The notes beneath the pieces are model-generated. The model was not told the origin of the DNA. It searched no databases and saw only the letters and a program-made list of their open reading frames with translations. A stretch of 64,000 nt of DNA from Meghimatium bilineatum (Eukaryota; Mollusca; Gastropoda; Stylommatophora; Philomycidae): the NCBI GenBank assembly GCA_034231615.1, contig CM067314.1, positions 12,310,881 through 12,374,880 on the forward strand. The letters are read 5' to 3'. This document shows, piece by piece, positions 53,591-63,835 of the stretch. The position numbers and the translations under genes are program-made. The stretch's first letter is position 1, and every line of letters starts with the position of its first letter.

Positions 53591-53925
53591 CATGTAACTG
53601 CATGAGATTAACATAACAGCACATATAACTGCATGAGATTAACATGGTCACACCAATCTAATAACTCAAAATAAAAAACAAACGCATCTTTTGGACAAAC
53701 TTTTATTTTTTTTCCAACCTTCGACTTTTAAAAATGCATTTCAATGTTTCTAAACTTTGGGAACCAAAAAACAACAAACGAGGACAGTGTCACTCATCCA
53801 ATTTAAATAAATTCATTTACAATAAAAAAAATAATTAAACACACACAAGTATTTTATTTGTACACATTCTTTTTTTTTTACAAAGGTCAAGAGCATACCT
53901 TATAGGACAAGAGCATAGTAGGGCT
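53591..53925. other. Edge sequence between two arrays
   Basis: 53590-53645 repeats TAACTGCATGAGATTAACAT twice. The rest is AT-rich without recognised feature. Confidence 0.4.
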
Positions 53926-53929
53926 TGGG

Positions 53930-55465
53930 GTATCTTTTACAACAGGAGCATGTTAAAGGATACAAGCACTTTAAAGTTAAGAGTACATGATACAAATAGA
54001 TTTGAAGTAGAGGAGCACTCTAAAGAATACAAATAACTTTGAAGTACAGGAGTACTCTAAATGATATAAGTAAAGAAGCACTTTGAATGATACCAGTACA
54101 GGAGAACTATAAATGATGCAGATACAGGAGCACTGTATATGATACAAGTACTTTTAACGTATGGAGCACCATAAATGATACAAGTACAAGAGCACTAAAA
54201 TGATACAAATACCTTTGAAGTAGTGGAACACTATTAATTATGCATGCACATAAGCACTCTAAATGATACAAGTACATATAACTATAAATGATATAGATAC
54301 ACTGCACTCTATATGATACAAGTATCTATGAAATTACAGGGACACTCCAAGTGATAAAATTACCATTTAAGCATAGGAGCACCATAAATGATACAAGTAC
54401 ATGAGACACTCCAAATGATAAAATTACCCTTTAGGTATAGGAGAACCATAATTGATGCAAGTACATCAGCACTTTGAATGATACAAATATCTTTGAAGTA
54501 CATAAGCACTCTAAATGATACAAGTACCCTTGAAGTTCAAGAGCACTCTAAATTTTACAGTACATGATCACTCTAAATAATACAAATACAGAAGCTCTCT
54601 AAAATATACAAGAACAGTAACGCTCTAAAGGATACATGTACCTTTGAAGTAATGTAAAAGACACAAATACTTTTGAAGTAAAGGAGCACTCTAAATGATA
54701 CAAGTACAGGAGCACTATAAATGATATAAATACCTTTGAAGTACAGGATCATCCCAAATGATACAAGTACAGGAGCATTTCAAATTATACAAGTACGTCT
54801 GAAGTACAGGAGCACTATAGATGACACAAGTACTCTAAATGATACAGATACAGGCACACTTTAATACATTTGAAGTACAGGAGCACTTTAAATAATACAA
54901 CTACAGACACTTCAAACAATACAAGTACATTTGAAGTACAAGAACCCTCTAATTTATACAAGTACATTAAAATACGGAAGCACTCTAAGAGATACAAGAA
55001 CAGTAGAACTCTAAATGATATAAGAACCTTTGAAGTTATGGAACACTGTAAAAGATACAAGTACTTTTGAAGCACAGGAGCACTCTAAATAATACAAGTA
55101 CATTTGAAGTAAAGGAGCACCCTAATAGATACAAGTGCATTTGAAGTATATGTGCACTGCAAATGATATAAGTAAGGATCCCTCCGAATGATACAATTAC
55201 CTTTGAAGTACAGGGGTACTCTAAATTATACAAGTATATGAACACTAAATGTTACATGCACACGAGCACTCAATTACAGAAGTAATTTTGAACTATAGGA
55301 GCACCAAATATACAAGTACATGATCACTAAAAGATACAAGTACTTTTGAAATACAAGAGCACACTAAATGATACAAGTACCTTTTAAGGAAATTATTGTA
55401 TTAATGGATACAGATGCCTTTGATGTACAAAAGCACTTTAAAATACAAGCACTCTTGAAGATAAA
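53930..55465. repeat. 1.5-kb degenerate minisatellite (GAGCACTCTAAATGATACAAGTAC)
   Basis: About 45-50 diverged units combining three modules: CTTTGAAGTACAGGAGCACT, CTAAATGATACAAGTAC, and variants with ACAGGAGCACTATAAATGAT. Unit lengths vary from about 25 to 45 bp. Much more diverged than the neighbouring 18-bp array, so older. Confidence 0.88.
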
Positions 55466-55532
55466 AAGTAATTTATGGAAGAGGAAGACCAATAGTGAAG
55501 GTGGATTGAGGGAGTAATCAGCACTCTGAGAC

Positions 55533-55870
55533 ATCACAATATTAGTTAGTTAGTTAGTTAGTCGTCGGATCATCATCACTGCAAACTGGACACATCCATA
55601 GTTGCTCCGATCTCTCCTTGAGTGTATCCGCCATCACACTTCTGCTGACAGTACCGGTCCTATGCTGGTTGACCATCATTCTTCTGCGCCCTCCAAAATG
55701 TTCACCTCTAGCAACACCGCATCTCAATCCCTGATCTTTAATCCTAGCCATTGAAAAGGAATCATCATCCACATTCGTCTCACTCTCGCGTGTTATATCT
55801 CTTAAGGAGTTCAAAACGTCAGCGCGATCCATTACAATATTGCTGAATATCAAGTGGCCAACAGTGTCAT
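55533..55870 (-). mobile_element. LINE-E 3' end, intact C-terminal frame, (CTAA)n tail
   Basis: The minus frame reads DRADVLNSLRDITRESETNV, then MARIKDQGLRCGVARGEHFG, GRRRMMVNQHRTGTVSRSV and LKERSEQLWMCPVCSDDDPT + TN. The first part aligns with NRADIL...ELGVKIGVAWREH downstream of the RNase H motif at 36678-36990, so this is the C-terminus of an RNase H LINE. A CPVC pair near the end recalls the Cys-rich termini of such elements. The stop codon TAA lies inside a (CTAA)5 tail. An upstream AG with a pyrimidine tract at about 55898 mimics a splice acceptor. Confidence 0.68.
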
Positions 55871-55898
55871 AGCTAAAAAAATAATCTTTCAATCCTGC

Positions 55899-56265
55899 TA
55901 AAGCAAAAAAACAACAACAGCAAAAGCAAAGACAATAGATAGATATGCTCTTATGTAACCAAACTGAACTCAGTTTAAAGGGATGTTTCTTACCATAAGA
56001 ATTAATCATAGCAATAAACTGCAGAAAGTGATAATGAAAAGAAAGTTGCAGTAAAACTGTCCACCTCATGGTAAATGAACAAATTATTTTGAAAAATTGC
56101 TAAAATTTAGTTTTACAAATAAGACAAAATACACAGATTTAACGTTTCAATCACAAGGTCCTTGTTCGGTCCAGGGTCAAACTAAAGACAAACACAAAAT
56201 CTGGAAATAGAATAGAACAAAACTACATTTGTGGAAAGTATGTAGGCATTGTCTTTTTCTTAATC
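55899..56265. other. Intergenic with dispersed repeat
   Basis: 56130-56225 contains AACGTTTCAATCACAAGGTC + CTTGTTCGG and GAATAGAACA, the dispersed repeat also seen at 1715, 20795 and 28760. Confidence 0.45.
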
Positions 56266-56269
56266 TTCA

Positions 56270-56468
56270 TTTTTTGGCCACGTTATGAGACATGGAGGTT
56301 TGGATTGAAGGCAACAGAGACAGAGGGCAACAACATGAGAAAATATTAGTTTAGCAACCTGGCATGGCAGGGAAACAGCAACGATCCTGATACATAATAC
56401 TTTAGATAGAGAGCTGTGGAGAGCAATGTTTGCCTATGCTAGCTGGCATGGTACCTGATGATGATGTA
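56270..56468 (+). mobile_element. RTE/BovB-like LINE 3' end
   Basis: Frames read HVMRHGGL-like sequence, then ATWHGRETATILIHNTLDRE + LWRAMFAYASWHGT and two stops, followed by TGATGATGATG. The DRELWR..A.ASWHGT end is the characteristic RTE/BovB C-terminus. Confidence 0.72.
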
Positions 56469-56746
56469 GGCATCTATGTTACAATAGGAAAATCAGATGG
56501 AAGTAGAGTAAAATGCAACATAAACTGTCCAACTCCTTTAAGTGGAGATGGAGCCTCCAACAGAGGCTGGAACCTAAAATTGGTCGGGCCATCCCCTGTA
56601 TTGAGCAGGACCACAATCCTACCCAAGCAAGCACAGATGCTGAAGTCAGAGTACCAGGCCGAGAGACACACCAGCAACCATAGTATTATGCAACCCGTCT
56701 ATTTAACACATCTACATGAAAACATTTTACTGCGAACGAGAAGAAG
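56469..56746 (+). mobile_element. Retroposon end with GAACGAGAAGAAG tail (LINE-G-like)
   Basis: A 107-residue frame (56430-56753) has no domain I can name, but the sequence ends ACTGCGAACGAGAAGAAG, the same tail as LINE-G copies. The remainder could be LINE ORF or UTR. Confidence 0.45.
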
Positions 56747-57236
56747 TACATAAACTGTAAACATAGATCACAGACTAGGATGTATTCGAAAAATACATAT
56801 TTTAAAATTATAGAACAATGAAATGAATACAAAATTGATACAGAAGTAAGAGAAATATGATTGCAACCAAGACTCACAGGTAATCAAAAAAAAAGATAAG
56901 CATATGTCAGTCACAAAATGAGAAGAAACAACTAAGGAAAGGCCTTGGATAGGAAACAGCATGGAAAGGAAAAAGTTATAGATCAGAGAGAACCTGAATA
57001 GAACTCTGACAAGAGGAAGAGGATGAACATAGATATCCCTTGCTGATATTAACAAAATTACCTACCACAGGGATGAATGGGAAAGTACATTGTGCAATGT
57101 CTGGTGGCATAGAAAGGATTACAAGCAGTTTTGTTCTGAAAATGCTAGCTGGATCTCTCACGAAGCAGTGCATTTATCTTGCTGTATTCCAGCATAATGT
57201 ACTCCAAATAATGCAGGTGTGTGGTGTTACTGTTTC
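56747..57236. other. Intergenic, no feature recognised
   Basis: Short frames only. Confidence 0.35.
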
Positions 57237-57249
57237 ATTTATACCAATG

Positions 57250-57293
57250 GACTTGCTGTGTAGACATGTCAAACTCCGAACGAGAAGAAGAAG
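57250..57293 (+). mobile_element. 44-bp LINE-G 3'-end insertion with 13-bp TSD
   Basis: GACTTGCTGTGTAGACATGT + CAAACTCCGAACGAGAAGAA + GAAG is flanked by the exact TSD ATTTATACCAATG at 57237-57249 and 57294-57306. The inserted sequence corresponds to the end of LINE-G (TTGCTGTGT... at 2597 and 16608). It defines the minimal 3' end that was copied. Confidence 0.85.
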
Positions 57294-57306
57294 ATTTATA
57301 CCAATG

Positions 57307-59805
57307 ACATGACACAATTTTTCTGAAATGCAAGCAGTAATTATGGGAATTGAACAACCCGCTTCCACACGTACAAATGTTTGAATACTCATTTTTAGCG
57401 TTACTGCACACAAAATCTCACTACTGATTGTCAATCACTGGACATAGAATTAATCCAATTGCTCATGTACAACCACACAGATTTATCTTTATGAGTGGAT
57501 TCAGATTGCAAACTATATTTGCACCATTAGTTGACAAAAAATTGTTGCACATATTGGTCCAGAACATCTGTTTTCAGCAAGACAAAAATAATCACGAAAA
57601 CGTATAGGTCCTATAAGGGATAGATGTCAGATTTTTAAGTTAATTCTGCACACATAACATTTAATGAGATGTATAAATGAGGATTCAATAGACAATAGAT
57701 ACGATTATGTCAACAATGTGTAATTTTTTTGGTGAGTTTTTTCATTCAATCGTTTCATTCATACTTGGAAATAAAATAAATTGACAACTGGCAGTCCTGG
57801 CAAACAAAGAAATATTGCCAAGTTTCATAAATTGTTTTAATACTCAGATCAAAATTAAAATTATATTATAAAAATGAAATCACACGTCAAAAAATCACCA
57901 TATTAGTATCAGCAATGAGAGGTTATGCTCACTGTAACATATAATGATATCATTTACAATTGTTATGAGGAAGATAACAGTGGGCTGTTTCCTCTTTTAG
58001 AACAAAGACATTAAAAAATGAACTAACACAAGTATTTGACTTTTACACAAAACGGTCGTCACATGTCAAGTTTTCTAGAAACTGAATTAAAAAATACCAG
58101 GTATTGGATCTAATTCAATTTTATTTTTATCTTGTTAGTGTTCATGTCTCTGTATAATTAAAAAATGCTATTTGATTTGCTGGCAATTCACAATTTAAAG
58201 GGACATGATTCACCACGAAGAAGATAATTTAAATTCCAGCCACCACCAAACCACTAGAAAATCCATTTATCGACATGTCCTTTATTTGGATCAGAAACAT
58301 CTCACATTTTTGGTTAGAAACTTTCGGATTCATAAATCTACTGAAATTAATATTTTGAAACAAACAATTTACAACTATTAAATTTTTGTGTGAAGACATC
58401 ATTATAGAATCGTAATAAAAATGATAGCACACGCAAACATCAACATGAAAATAATCTTTCTGTACCAATTAAAATGTACAAATGAAGATACTCCATAATG
58501 TATTTCAATAAGATATTCAAACAAATGAAATATCCATACAAGTTAATAATAATATTTATACAAAAAAATGTATGCTCCTTGGTGTTACCAATCGTAATAA
58601 GAAACTAATATTGGTCTTTCATTCTGTTGGATCACCATACTCACACATAATAGTCACAAACATAAGCTTCTGTAAAGTTAAGATGGTGTAAATAATTTCT
58701 ATATCAGTATTGAATAACTTAAGTTACTGTATCCTTTGATAAGGACAAATCACAACCTTTTAAGAGAAAGACACCCACACTTTATGTGTACTTTGTGCTG
58801 CTAGCTCACAGTTTAGAAGTACAGAATAGTCAAGTCATAATAAATAGATATTAAAATATAATTTAACAGCAAAGATTATAATATAAAATTCACAATAGGC
58901 TAAATAAATTTGTAACAAATATCCAAAACAACTGCATTATAAGTCAATTATTAAAACAGCAGTGTCTCTACTACACTATGAAAAACATTTACAAGTTATT
59001 ATCACTTTGTGTATTCATTAAAATATAATTATCCATAGAAAATGTTTAACTCATATATAAACTTAGGGTTCATTCAATACAGGGATCAGTGACCAAATCA
59101 CATGACAAAAGTACAACTTTATAAATTCATATGTTATTGCCCTGAGCTTCAGTGACGGGGAGATTTAAAAAGTTGTGACTAAGGATATCAATCTAGTAAT
59201 TTGCATCAAATGCACTGGTCATTCACCACCCACTCAGTGTGTTTCGCAGATATCGAGTGATCGGGGGGGCTCTCATCACCAAACGTGTAGAATGTTGGCT
59301 GTGTTGGTATATGTGTCTTTAATTTGTAATTAATTTGCATCTGTAATTTCATTCCATTTAATTATGTTAGTTTTTTGTTCCATAAAAACCTGGTCACTGA
59401 TCCTTGTAAAGTACCAAACTTAATTTACATTAGACCAGTGGTTTTCAATTTATTTTGCCAGTAGTCCCCTGTTGGAACAATTATTCTTCCCACTGGCGCT
59501 TAAAATAAATGTGTGTTGCCATTCTTCAAGAAAAATATATTTCATAAAATATTGTTCACACAATCACCTTTCTTTTGACCCCTCCCCCCAGTGGGTCCTT
59601 TATCCCCCAATTTTTTTCTCTGTGGTGCCCCTGGAAATTACTCTGGCTCTCTGGGGAACATTTAACTCACATTGAGAACTATGCATTATTCTAAGTAGTT
59701 TGCCATTTGTAAATATTCATATATTTATATTCTGAATACACCTAAAAAAAATTTGCCAAATCTAAATACTGCATAAAACAAGATTCAACAATCCCATTCT
59801 TACTC
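57307..59805. other. 2.5 kb intergenic, AT-rich, no element recognised
   Basis: No frame longer than about 80 residues and no repeat matching the rest of the window. Possibly unique intergenic sequence. Confidence 0.45.
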
Positions 59806-59813
59806 AGTGTTCA

Positions 59814-59940
59814 TTCTCAAACTCCCAGTCTTACTAAATTTCAAACAGGATGTAGTCCAGAGGATGGAGATACGTTATATTGCCATTTTAATTGTGCAGA
59901 TGGTCAGATCTGCCCTGATTGACATAGGTGTCAATTAGTA
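59814..59940 (-). mobile_element. SINE1 copy, diverged
   Basis: In reverse: AATTAAAATGGCAATATAAC, CCTCTGGACTACATCCTGTT, TTGAGAATGAACACTGAG. The GAA tail is lost. Confidence 0.7.
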
Positions 59941-60550
59941 CAGATTTTCCTTATTGATACAGATTTCAGGCTCCCTCTCCCCAAAATCTTTTGGTGCTAA
60001 AAACAGACATTTTAAATCAAAATACGGAAATAAATTGTTAACAATACAGATTTATGAAAAAAATAAGTTGATGGCTATGCACTTATGTTTTCGGCAGTTT
60101 GTAAATGTTAAATATCAAGATTACTTGCCAATAAACGTGATAAAAGTTGTTAATTTTAAATATTGACAAAAGTTGATGCCCCATACAACATCCGTCCACA
60201 CTAGATCTCTTCACTCCTTTATCTCTGACAAGCCACTGAAATCGCACGTCACACCAATTTGCAGTTAGCAGGTAATACCATATTAAAACATGCCAACAAA
60301 TCTTGAGGAGTAACTACAGACAAGAATTATTACATCAATGAGACCTCCTCAAGGGTGGCATGATCACTTTTTAAACACTCAGAGAAGCCCAACACAATGG
60401 ATCCACTAAACAACTTGGGAAAGTCTGATATTCCAACTAATAACAGGCCATGTTGCTGGCAACAAATATCTGAACAGAATAAATTAATTACATAAATGAA
60501 ACAGCTTGTACTGCAACCATCAGGAGGAAATATTCAAATATTTTCTATTT
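59941..60550. other. Intergenic, no feature recognised
   Basis: AT-rich; no gene. Confidence 0.35.
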
Positions 60551-60554
60551 CAAT

Positions 60555-60832
60555 GTTCAGCTTCTGTATTCATCTTCAAACTCTTGCACTTTAGAAAGAA
60601 AAGCATTACATCATGGTTTACAGCTAAGCTGAGATATCTGCACCTTTTAACCTGAGACATCTGACTTCCACATAGCATCTCAGTTACCTCAACCATCTAT
60701 GGGCTGCAACAGCTAATTTCACCCCAAAATCTTCTTATTCACATTTTACGAAAACCATAGCTGGTAACAGTGTTGCTATTCTTAGCTCCCTTTTTGGTCC
60801 CTGGCAATATATAACTCTAAGACTGATATTTT
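60555..60832 (-). mobile_element. SINE2 copy
   Basis: Reverse orientation: TTGCCAGGGACCAAAAAGGG, AGCTAAGAATAGCAACACTG, AAAAGGTGCAGATATCTCAG, CTTAGCTGTAAACCATGATG, ending at TGAATACAGAAGCTG. Confidence 0.72.
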
Positions 60833-61184
60833 ACATAACCTGCTTTGACAACTTCGAACAATACACTCAATACATCTACATCACAACTGAAGAGGACCTG
60901 CAGTTTTGTCAGAAAGGCTGCTGTCAGGAGCAACCTGCTCACAACTAAAGTGTCTATTTCATCATCATCTCCATATTTATTGATACTTATAAATATGACA
61001 GGTCCATAAAACTCTGAGTTAAAAGGTTATTTCTGTCTACAAAATTTGGTTATTTAAAATTTAAAACAAAACTTGATAATTTCTAAAGCTAGTTGATATC
61101 TATTTAAGTTATTGATAATTAAAATTAACAAATATGAGCGTCAAGTTGTTGAGTAGCATATAGGTTGTAGTTGTCAATAATAAA

Positions 61185-61435
61185 TAATAATAAGATCCAT
61201 AACTCATGAGGGTCGTAGGGATCCCACACTGGAGATAGCACAAAAAAAGCTCTCCAAATATCTATATCCTAAGCCATTCAGAGGAGTGTAGAAAAATCAT
61301 TTCCAGACCATTCCTTGCTGTTATCAATCTATGATTTTCTTTCACAGCATCTTCTCCTTCAACCTGTGACTATTCCTTGCAAAATTATTTTAGAAAGTGA
61401 GCTTTGTATTGTTAAATGTCCAAACTAAACAAGTT
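61185..61435 (-). mobile_element. LINE-C 3' end, decayed
   Basis: In minus: FCKE*SQVEGEDAVKEN-like region and SSVGSLRPS*VMD, matching the EASNV..LRPSRVMD end of the family at 41879 and 44836. It ends next to an (ATAATA)n tail at 61180-61195. Confidence 0.6.
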
Positions 61436-61775
61436 TACACTATTTAACCACTGCCAAAAGTGGATCTTGATAATCTTCAAGTTTTTTTATTTGCTGCTGA
61501 ATGAATATATTTGTCTTGTGTTTAATATTTTAACTAATTCTTAACAAATCCATCACTTTTTTTTCTAAAACCTAAATCCTTCTTTCTATGTCTCCATTGA
61601 GTGGTCAACTATTACATCCATGTAGTTGTTAACAATTTAGGCTGGGACTTTTAGCAGCAGGGCCAACAAAGAAATTGCCAAATCTATACCACCTGCAGAT
61701 TATGGACAACAGGCTGCTACATGATTAGCTGATTGGTATGGATTGAAGAGGAGAGGTAACCCGGGACTTTAAAAT
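61436..61775. other. Intergenic, no feature recognised
   Basis: No gene. Confidence 0.35.
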
Positions 61776-61870
61776 TCAATCGTGAAGTCAGACGTGTCAG
61801 GCCAATGTAGATAAACATGCCCCAACACATTCCATTCACCAGGCTACATCCTGTAAACCAGAGAATGTAG
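61776..61870 (+). mobile_element. SINE1 partial copy
   Basis: GTGAAGTCAGACGTGTCAGG + CCAATG, ACACATTCCATTCACCAGGC + TACATCCTG. Lacks the GAA tail. Confidence 0.6.
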
Positions 61871-62140
61871 ATGTTAGCAAAGATATGAAAATCTGAATGG
61901 CTCCTGAAAACTATCAAAACACAAGCTAACATATTTTGGACATATAAAGAAACGCAATGGTTTAGAAAGATTAATCATGGAGGGAAAAGTACCGGGTAGA
62001 GAACAAGAGTCAGACCAAGACTATGATGGACACATGACATCAAAGATCTTCTGAACATGACACTGGAAGAATCTGGGCAGCTTGCACAGAACTGAGAGGC
62101 TTACAGCATGGCAATGAATACAACATTCTGTAAGGACACG
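61871..62140 (+). mobile_element. LINE-F C-terminal fragment
   Basis: Frames read YFGHIKKRNGLERLIMEGKV + PGREQES, then a TSKIF..HWKNLGSLHRTERL region. This aligns with 9480-9680 ([17 protein letters not shown]... EAG.L.QN). Stops present. Confidence 0.6.
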
Positions 62141-62144
62141 TCAC

Positions 62145-62695
62145 ATAGAGTCCAGAGAATAGAATATGCTGTGTCATGGTTTACAGACTGACTGCAATAT
62201 TTGCAGCTTACAGCTTGACAAATCAAACTTCATCATGGTTTTTGTGTCACTGTGATTTAAGGAATGAGACAGGCATCATCACCATCAAAACCTAAACTGC
62301 TTCAAACAACATTGCTATTATAGGTCACAGCATTGCAATTATAGGTCACAACATTGCTATTATAGGTCACAGCATTGCTATTATAGGTCACAACATTGCT
62401 ATTATAGGTCACAGCATTGCTATTATAGGTCACAGCATTGCTATTATAGGTCACAACATTGCTATTATAGGTCACAACATTGCTATTATAGGTCACAACA
62501 TTGCTATTATAGGTCACAGCATTGCTATTATAGGTCACAGCATTGCTATTATAGGTCACAGCATTGCTATTATAGGTCACAGCATTGCTATTATAGGTCA
62601 CAACATTGCTATTATAGGTCACAGCATTGCTATTATAGGTCACAGCATTGCTATTGTAAGTCACAACATTGCTATTCTTTGCTCCCCTTGCATGC
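62145..62695 (-). mobile_element. SINE2 copy split by an internal minisatellite
   Basis: 62145-62310 in reverse carries GTAAACCATGACACAGCATA and TTCTCTGGACT; 62665-62695 carries GGGGAGCAAAGAATAGCAAT + GTTG. Between them, the SINE2 interior has expanded into a 21-bp array. Confidence 0.65.
62314..62668. repeat. 21-bp minisatellite (ACAGCATTGCTATTATAGGTC)
   Basis: About 17 units of 21 bp, alternating CACAGCATT and CACAACATT. The right edge becomes CAACATTGCTATTCTTTGCT + CCCC, a SINE2 segment, showing the seed. Reverse frames encode (TYNSNAV)n and are not a gene. Confidence 0.95.
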
Positions 62696-62794
62696 CTACC
62701 CCCTCCCCTCCCAACAAAACAGCTGTGTTACACCATCAAAACCTAAACTGCTTCAAACAACATTGCTATTGTAGGTCACAACATTGCTATTGCT

Positions 62795-62930
62795 AAAATC
62801 GGATGTGTCAGTCCAAAAGGCACAGGTATCACAATTAAGCTGTAAACCATGACACAACATGGTCTCTGTTCTATGGACTACATCATGCTAATCTGCAGGA
62901 ATTGGAGCATGAACATAGAAGAAGTACAGA
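62795..62930 (+). mobile_element. SINE2 3' half
   Basis: AAAATCGGATGTGTCAGTCC, CAATTAAGCTGTAAACCATG, GGACTACATCATGCTAATCT and GAACATAGAAGAAGTAC. Orientation opposite to the SINE2 at 62145. Confidence 0.68.
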
Positions 62931-63020
62931 ATAAACTCAGATTTCACTGAGCAGACTTATGTCTCTTCAAAATAAGTTATCCAAGTCATTCAACACTCCA
63001 AACAAGACAAGCTCATTTAC

Positions 63021-63128
63021 GACATCAGACAAAACTTTAATCACCTAGCAAAAACAACATCAGACAAAACTTCAATCACCTAGCAAAAACAACATCAGAC
63101 AAAACTTCAATCACCTAGCAAAAGCAAC
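63021..63128. repeat. 35-bp repeat, three units
   Basis: ACATCAGACAAAACTTCAAT + CACCTAGCAAAAACA repeated three times. Confidence 0.92.
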
Positions 63129-63373
63129 ATTAGAGCTACATCAGCTCACTGTGGTATCCCTGGAAATAAAAAAAAAGAGTTATTGGCAAACATGGGAAGT
63201 AACCTCCCTTGTACCATGAACCTTAAAGATTCAGAAAAGTCAAGTCTCTACTCAAACAGTTTATGTGACTTCAGTGGAGAGAATGAAATGGAAACTAAAG
63301 ACCAAGACAATATTAACAAATTAAACCGAAATGAACAAGTTTCAATAGAGAAACTGCTGTTGTCTGCAGTGTT

Positions 63374-63835
63374 CATTCTCAAACTCTCACTTGACTTCTC
63401 TTGTAGCTTCTTCTTCTTCTTCTTTCGTTCACTTGAAACATGTCTATATCTGTAATTCTGTCTCCTTAATAAAACTCACTGTCTTTTGTAGTTCATACAG
63501 TGTCCCATAGAGCTTTGATTCCAGTGTTGTTTCATCTGGCCAATATGTCTGTCTCAGCATTTCATGCTCAGAACACTCTTGAAGTATATGTTTGGCACTC
63601 TGTGCTGCCTGTCCACATTTACACATGGCCGTGTTGCCAATCTTGAACTTTGTATACATGTGACTGCGGAGTCGGTTGTGTCCTGTTCTGAGACGTAGAA
63701 TTAGATCTCTTGTAGCAAGATAATGGTCCTACTAGATTTCCAACAGGATGTAGTCCAGAGAATGGAAATATGCTGTGTTACAGTTTTATTTGCACCAATG
63801 GCCCAAAACATCCATCTCCAGCAGAATAGTGCCAT
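63374..63835 (-). mobile_element. SINE1 copy split by a LINE-A insertion
   Basis: 63374-63407 in reverse is the SINE1 3' end (TTTGAGAATGAACACTG side) and 63706-63835 holds the remainder (GATGGATGTTTTGGGCCATT, GGACTACATCCTGTTGGAAA, CTAGTAGGACCATTATCTTG). The two parts join when the LINE-A and one TSD are removed. Confidence 0.8.
63408..63705 (-). mobile_element. LINE-A 3' end, 298 bp, TSD TCTCTTGTAGC, nested in SINE1
   Basis: The minus strand encodes [18 protein letters not shown], the Cys-His block AKHILQEC and [15 protein letters not shown], ending in GTGAACGAAAGAAGAAGAAG. Exact 11-bp TSD at 63397-63407 and 63706-63716. Very similar to the copy at 378-771. Confidence 0.88.

Noticed and set aside
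52344..53651. Open frames of 353-435 residues on the minus strand
   Set aside because: They lie wholly over an 18-bp minisatellite with no stop in any minus frame; three frames are open at once, which is a property of the repeat and not of a gene.
55554..56069. A terminal exon of a host gene on minus, with an acceptor-like AG after a pyrimidine tract near 55898
   Set aside because: The encoded sequence aligns with the region downstream of the RNase H motif at 36678-36990 and ends in a (CTAA)n tail, which fits a LINE 3' end better.
62302..62664. 120-residue minus frame (TYNSNAV repeats)
   Set aside because: 21-bp minisatellite inside SINE2.
7845..63128. Regularly spaced repeats that could suggest CRISPR arrays
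   Set aside because: All are head-to-tail tandem repeats without unique spacers, in a eukaryotic genome.
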